Source: Deltaproteobacteria bacterium (GTDB lineage: Bacteria; Desulfobacterota; Syntrophobacteria; Syntrophobacterales; Syntrophobacteraceae). Taken from it: a stretch of 64,000 nucleotides of DNA. How positions within the stretch are numbered: position 1 is the stretch's first letter; each line of letters opens with the position of its first letter. Shown here in pieces: positions 62,922-64,000 of the stretch. Location: contig JAJYDE010000003.1 of assembly GCA_021777755.1 (NCBI GenBank), positions 83,429-147,428 of the forward strand, read 5' to 3'. The notes beneath the pieces were generated by a model. It was not told the DNA's origin. It saw only the letters and a list, made by a program, of their open reading frames with translations, and did not search any database. The position numbers were made by a program, and so were the translations under genes.

Positions 62922-63575
62922 ATGCAGGTTTTCGAATTCAAGGGCAAAAATTATGAGGTCGATGCAGACGAGTTTCTGCTCGACACCGCTGAGTGGGATG
63001 TTGATTTTGCCGAGGAAATGGCCCGGCGAAACGGTATCGAGACAGGGCTTTCCTCTTCTCATTGGCGCGTTTTGCGCTCCATCAGGGAGCACTTCCTGAC
63101 CCAGGGAGACTGTCCGGCCGCCTACGAAGTATGCAAGGAGTGCGGCCTGAGTTCCACCGAACTGGATAAGCTCTTTCCAATGGACAACCAGCGATGCGCC
63201 TATAAAATCGCCGGAATTCCATATTTTAGCCAGTTTCCTTCCTATCTCAAGTGCCCCGGCCGCAAGAACGCCATCCAGGAAAGAGTCTACAAGGTTGATA
63301 TCGAGGGCTTTCTCGTCGATCCCGATGAATGGGACTGCGATTACGCCATTTTCAGGATGCGGGACATGAAAATCCCGGAGGCATCCGACATGCACTTGGA
63401 AATCATCCAATATTTGCGGAAACGATATTACTCCACCGGCCATATACCCACAATCGAGCAGACCTGCTCAGACCATGACATCGATATTGAAGACATGCAG
63501 GCGCTCTTCCCCGGCGACTGTTACCGCTCGGCTCTGATAGCGGCCGGATTGCGGCCAACAGCCCGCAACGGATGA
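62922..63575 (+). CDS. Tandem DsrC/TusE-like protein (two fused domains)
   Basis: A 217-aa protein made of two DsrC-like domains, about 2-100 (VDADEFLLDTAEWDVDFAEE ... LDKLFPMDNQ) and 121-211 (VDIEGFLVDPDEWDCDYAIF ... MQALFPGDC). Canonical DsrC is about 105 aa and ends with two redox cysteines, one before KIAG and one penultimate. Here the KIAG position is kept in domain 1 (RCAYKIAGIP) but its cysteine is moved two places (Cys92; Tyr94 in the usual site). Domain 2 ends in AAGLRPTARNG with no C-terminal cysteine. Cys111 in the linker could pair with Cys92. Placement after the HdrD-like TmcB gene suggests an electron or persulfide carrier for that complex. RBS: AGGAGG. Confidence 0.85.
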   Translation: MQVFEFKGKNYEVDADEFLLDTAEWDVDFAEEMARRNGIETGLSSSHWRVLRSIREHFLTQGDCPAAYEVCKECGLSSTELDKLFPMDNQRCAYKIAGIPYFSQFPSYLKCPGRKNAIQERVYKVDIEGFLVDPDEWDCDYAIFRMRDMKIPEASDMHLEIIQYLRKRYYSTGHIPTIEQTCSDHDIDIEDMQALFPGDCYRSALIAAGLRPTARNG

Positions 63576-63588
63576 AAATTTTCAAGAT

Positions 63589-63633
63589 GCCCGGCCGCCG
63601 CCGAATAATGTGTCAAACGGCAATCGGCCGGGC
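63589..63633. terminator. Possible bidirectional terminator hairpin between convergent genes
   Basis: GCCCGGCCG and CGGCCGGGC form a 9-bp stem with a 27-nt loop, just after the DsrC-like stop and before the end of the convergent gene. No T-tract follows, so it would be at most a weak terminator or RNA-protecting hairpin. Confidence 0.3.
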
Positions 63634-63722
63634 GCTTCCTCACTCCCTCAGATTATTGAGGTCCCCTGGATCGGGCTGGCGGGCGTGATATAATCAGGTT
63701 AAGAGTCACAGCGCTCAAGGCC

Positions 63723-64000
63723 TTATTCGGCCCAGGCCCTTTGCTCCGCGCGTTCTCTATATATTAGGACCAAATTTCTCAGGTAGATCAGCAGCCCCCC
63801 CGCCTGCCCCAGGATGAAGACGGGATCACCTCTTAAGACGGCGTAGACGAGCAGCAGTCCCCCACCGCCTACGCTGAAATACCAGAAGGCCACGGGCACA
63901 ACGCTTCTTCGCTGTTTCTCGCTGGCGATCCACTGGACGAAGAAACGGCCGAAAAACAATCCCTGGCCGATCAAACCCAAAATCAGCAGGGAATGGCTCC
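63723..64000 (-). CDS. LpxB N-terminal-domain (LABN) membrane protein, 5' end cut by window edge
   Basis: The frame is open through position 64000, so the true start lies outside. The visible 90 or so residues (LGLIGQGLFFGRFFVQWIAS, KQRRSVVPVAFWYFSVGGGG, and LGQAGGLLIYLRNLVLIYRE) match the lipid-A-disaccharide synthase N-terminal domain. This three-helix membrane module is often found as a separate small protein beside lipid-linked glycosyltransferases. A role in lipid A or polyprenol-sugar transport is inferred. Confidence 0.85.
   Translation of the reverse strand, partial: SHSLLILGLIGQGLFFGRFFVQWIASEKQRRSVVPVAFWYFSVGGGGLLLVYAVLRGDPVFILGQAGGLLIYLRNLVLIYRERAEQRAWAE

Overview
The window reads as a chromosomal segment of a GC-rich, anaerobic Desulfobacterota (former Deltaproteobacteria), most like a Syntrophobacter-type sulfate reducer or syntroph. 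The assignment is an inference. It rests on a Tmc-type transmembrane redox operon with a tetraheme cytochrome c3 and a DsrC-like protein, hopanoid (Hpn) genes, several acyl-CoA metabolism genes and heavy use of sigma-54 regulators. No rRNA, CRISPR array, intact insertion sequence or prophage was seen.

Layout. 0-6.3 kb (minus): lysS, a LolC/E-type permease, lolD and bamA (C-terminus cut by the window edge). 6.3-9.1 kb: a 59-aa membrane protein, then a flavin-nucleotide-binding protein divergent from a MocR regulator. 9.4-17.8 kb: a CoA-transferase/GNAT fusion facing a minus-strand acyl-CoA cluster. That cluster has an AUH-like hydratase, a sigma-54 activator, an HMG-CoA lyase, a methylcrotonyl-CoA-carboxylase-beta-like subunit and a second HMGL-type protein. 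A -24/-12 promoter lies just below the activator gene. 17.85-27 kb (minus): a complete Kdp potassium system with an NtrC-type regulator, a histidine kinase, two mini-proteins (including KdpF), KdpABC and a KdpD that lacks its kinase half. It is headed by a near-perfect sigma-54 promoter.

27-46 kb is mostly housekeeping. It contains a Lon-like protease, KhpA, a thiamine-binding protein, Rpe, a 2-hydroxyacid dehydrogenase, an HxlR regulator divergent from a YgiD-type dioxygenase and an FMN reductase. It also contains a glycosyltransferase-GtrA fusion, purine nucleoside phosphorylase, HrpA, a Nudix protein with an interrupted motif, an HD phosphohydrolase and ilvN-ilvB. 46.3-50.6 kb is a hopanoid glucosamine/cyclitol operon: hpnJ, hpnK, a small DMT protein, then HpnI fused behind a second DMT module. 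It is followed by a chagasin-like lipoprotein and two PAS histidine kinases (51.4-57 kb), the second with a degenerate ATP-binding domain, and an acyl-CoA dehydrogenase.

58.2-59 kb carries tRNA-Ala(GGC) and tRNA-Leu(CAA) in opposite orientation, each with its own promoter and terminator. A gene-poor stretch of about 1.4 kb, partly AT-rich, separates them from the Tmc operon (TmcC-, TmcB-, TmcA-like and a tandem DsrC-like fusion; 60.4-63.6 kb). The window ends in a 5'-truncated gene for a LpxB N-terminal-domain membrane protein.

The most interesting points are the sigma-54-controlled Kdp locus with a split KdpD, the DMT-HpnI fusion paired with a second small DMT protein, and the double DsrC-like protein whose canonical redox cysteines are displaced.
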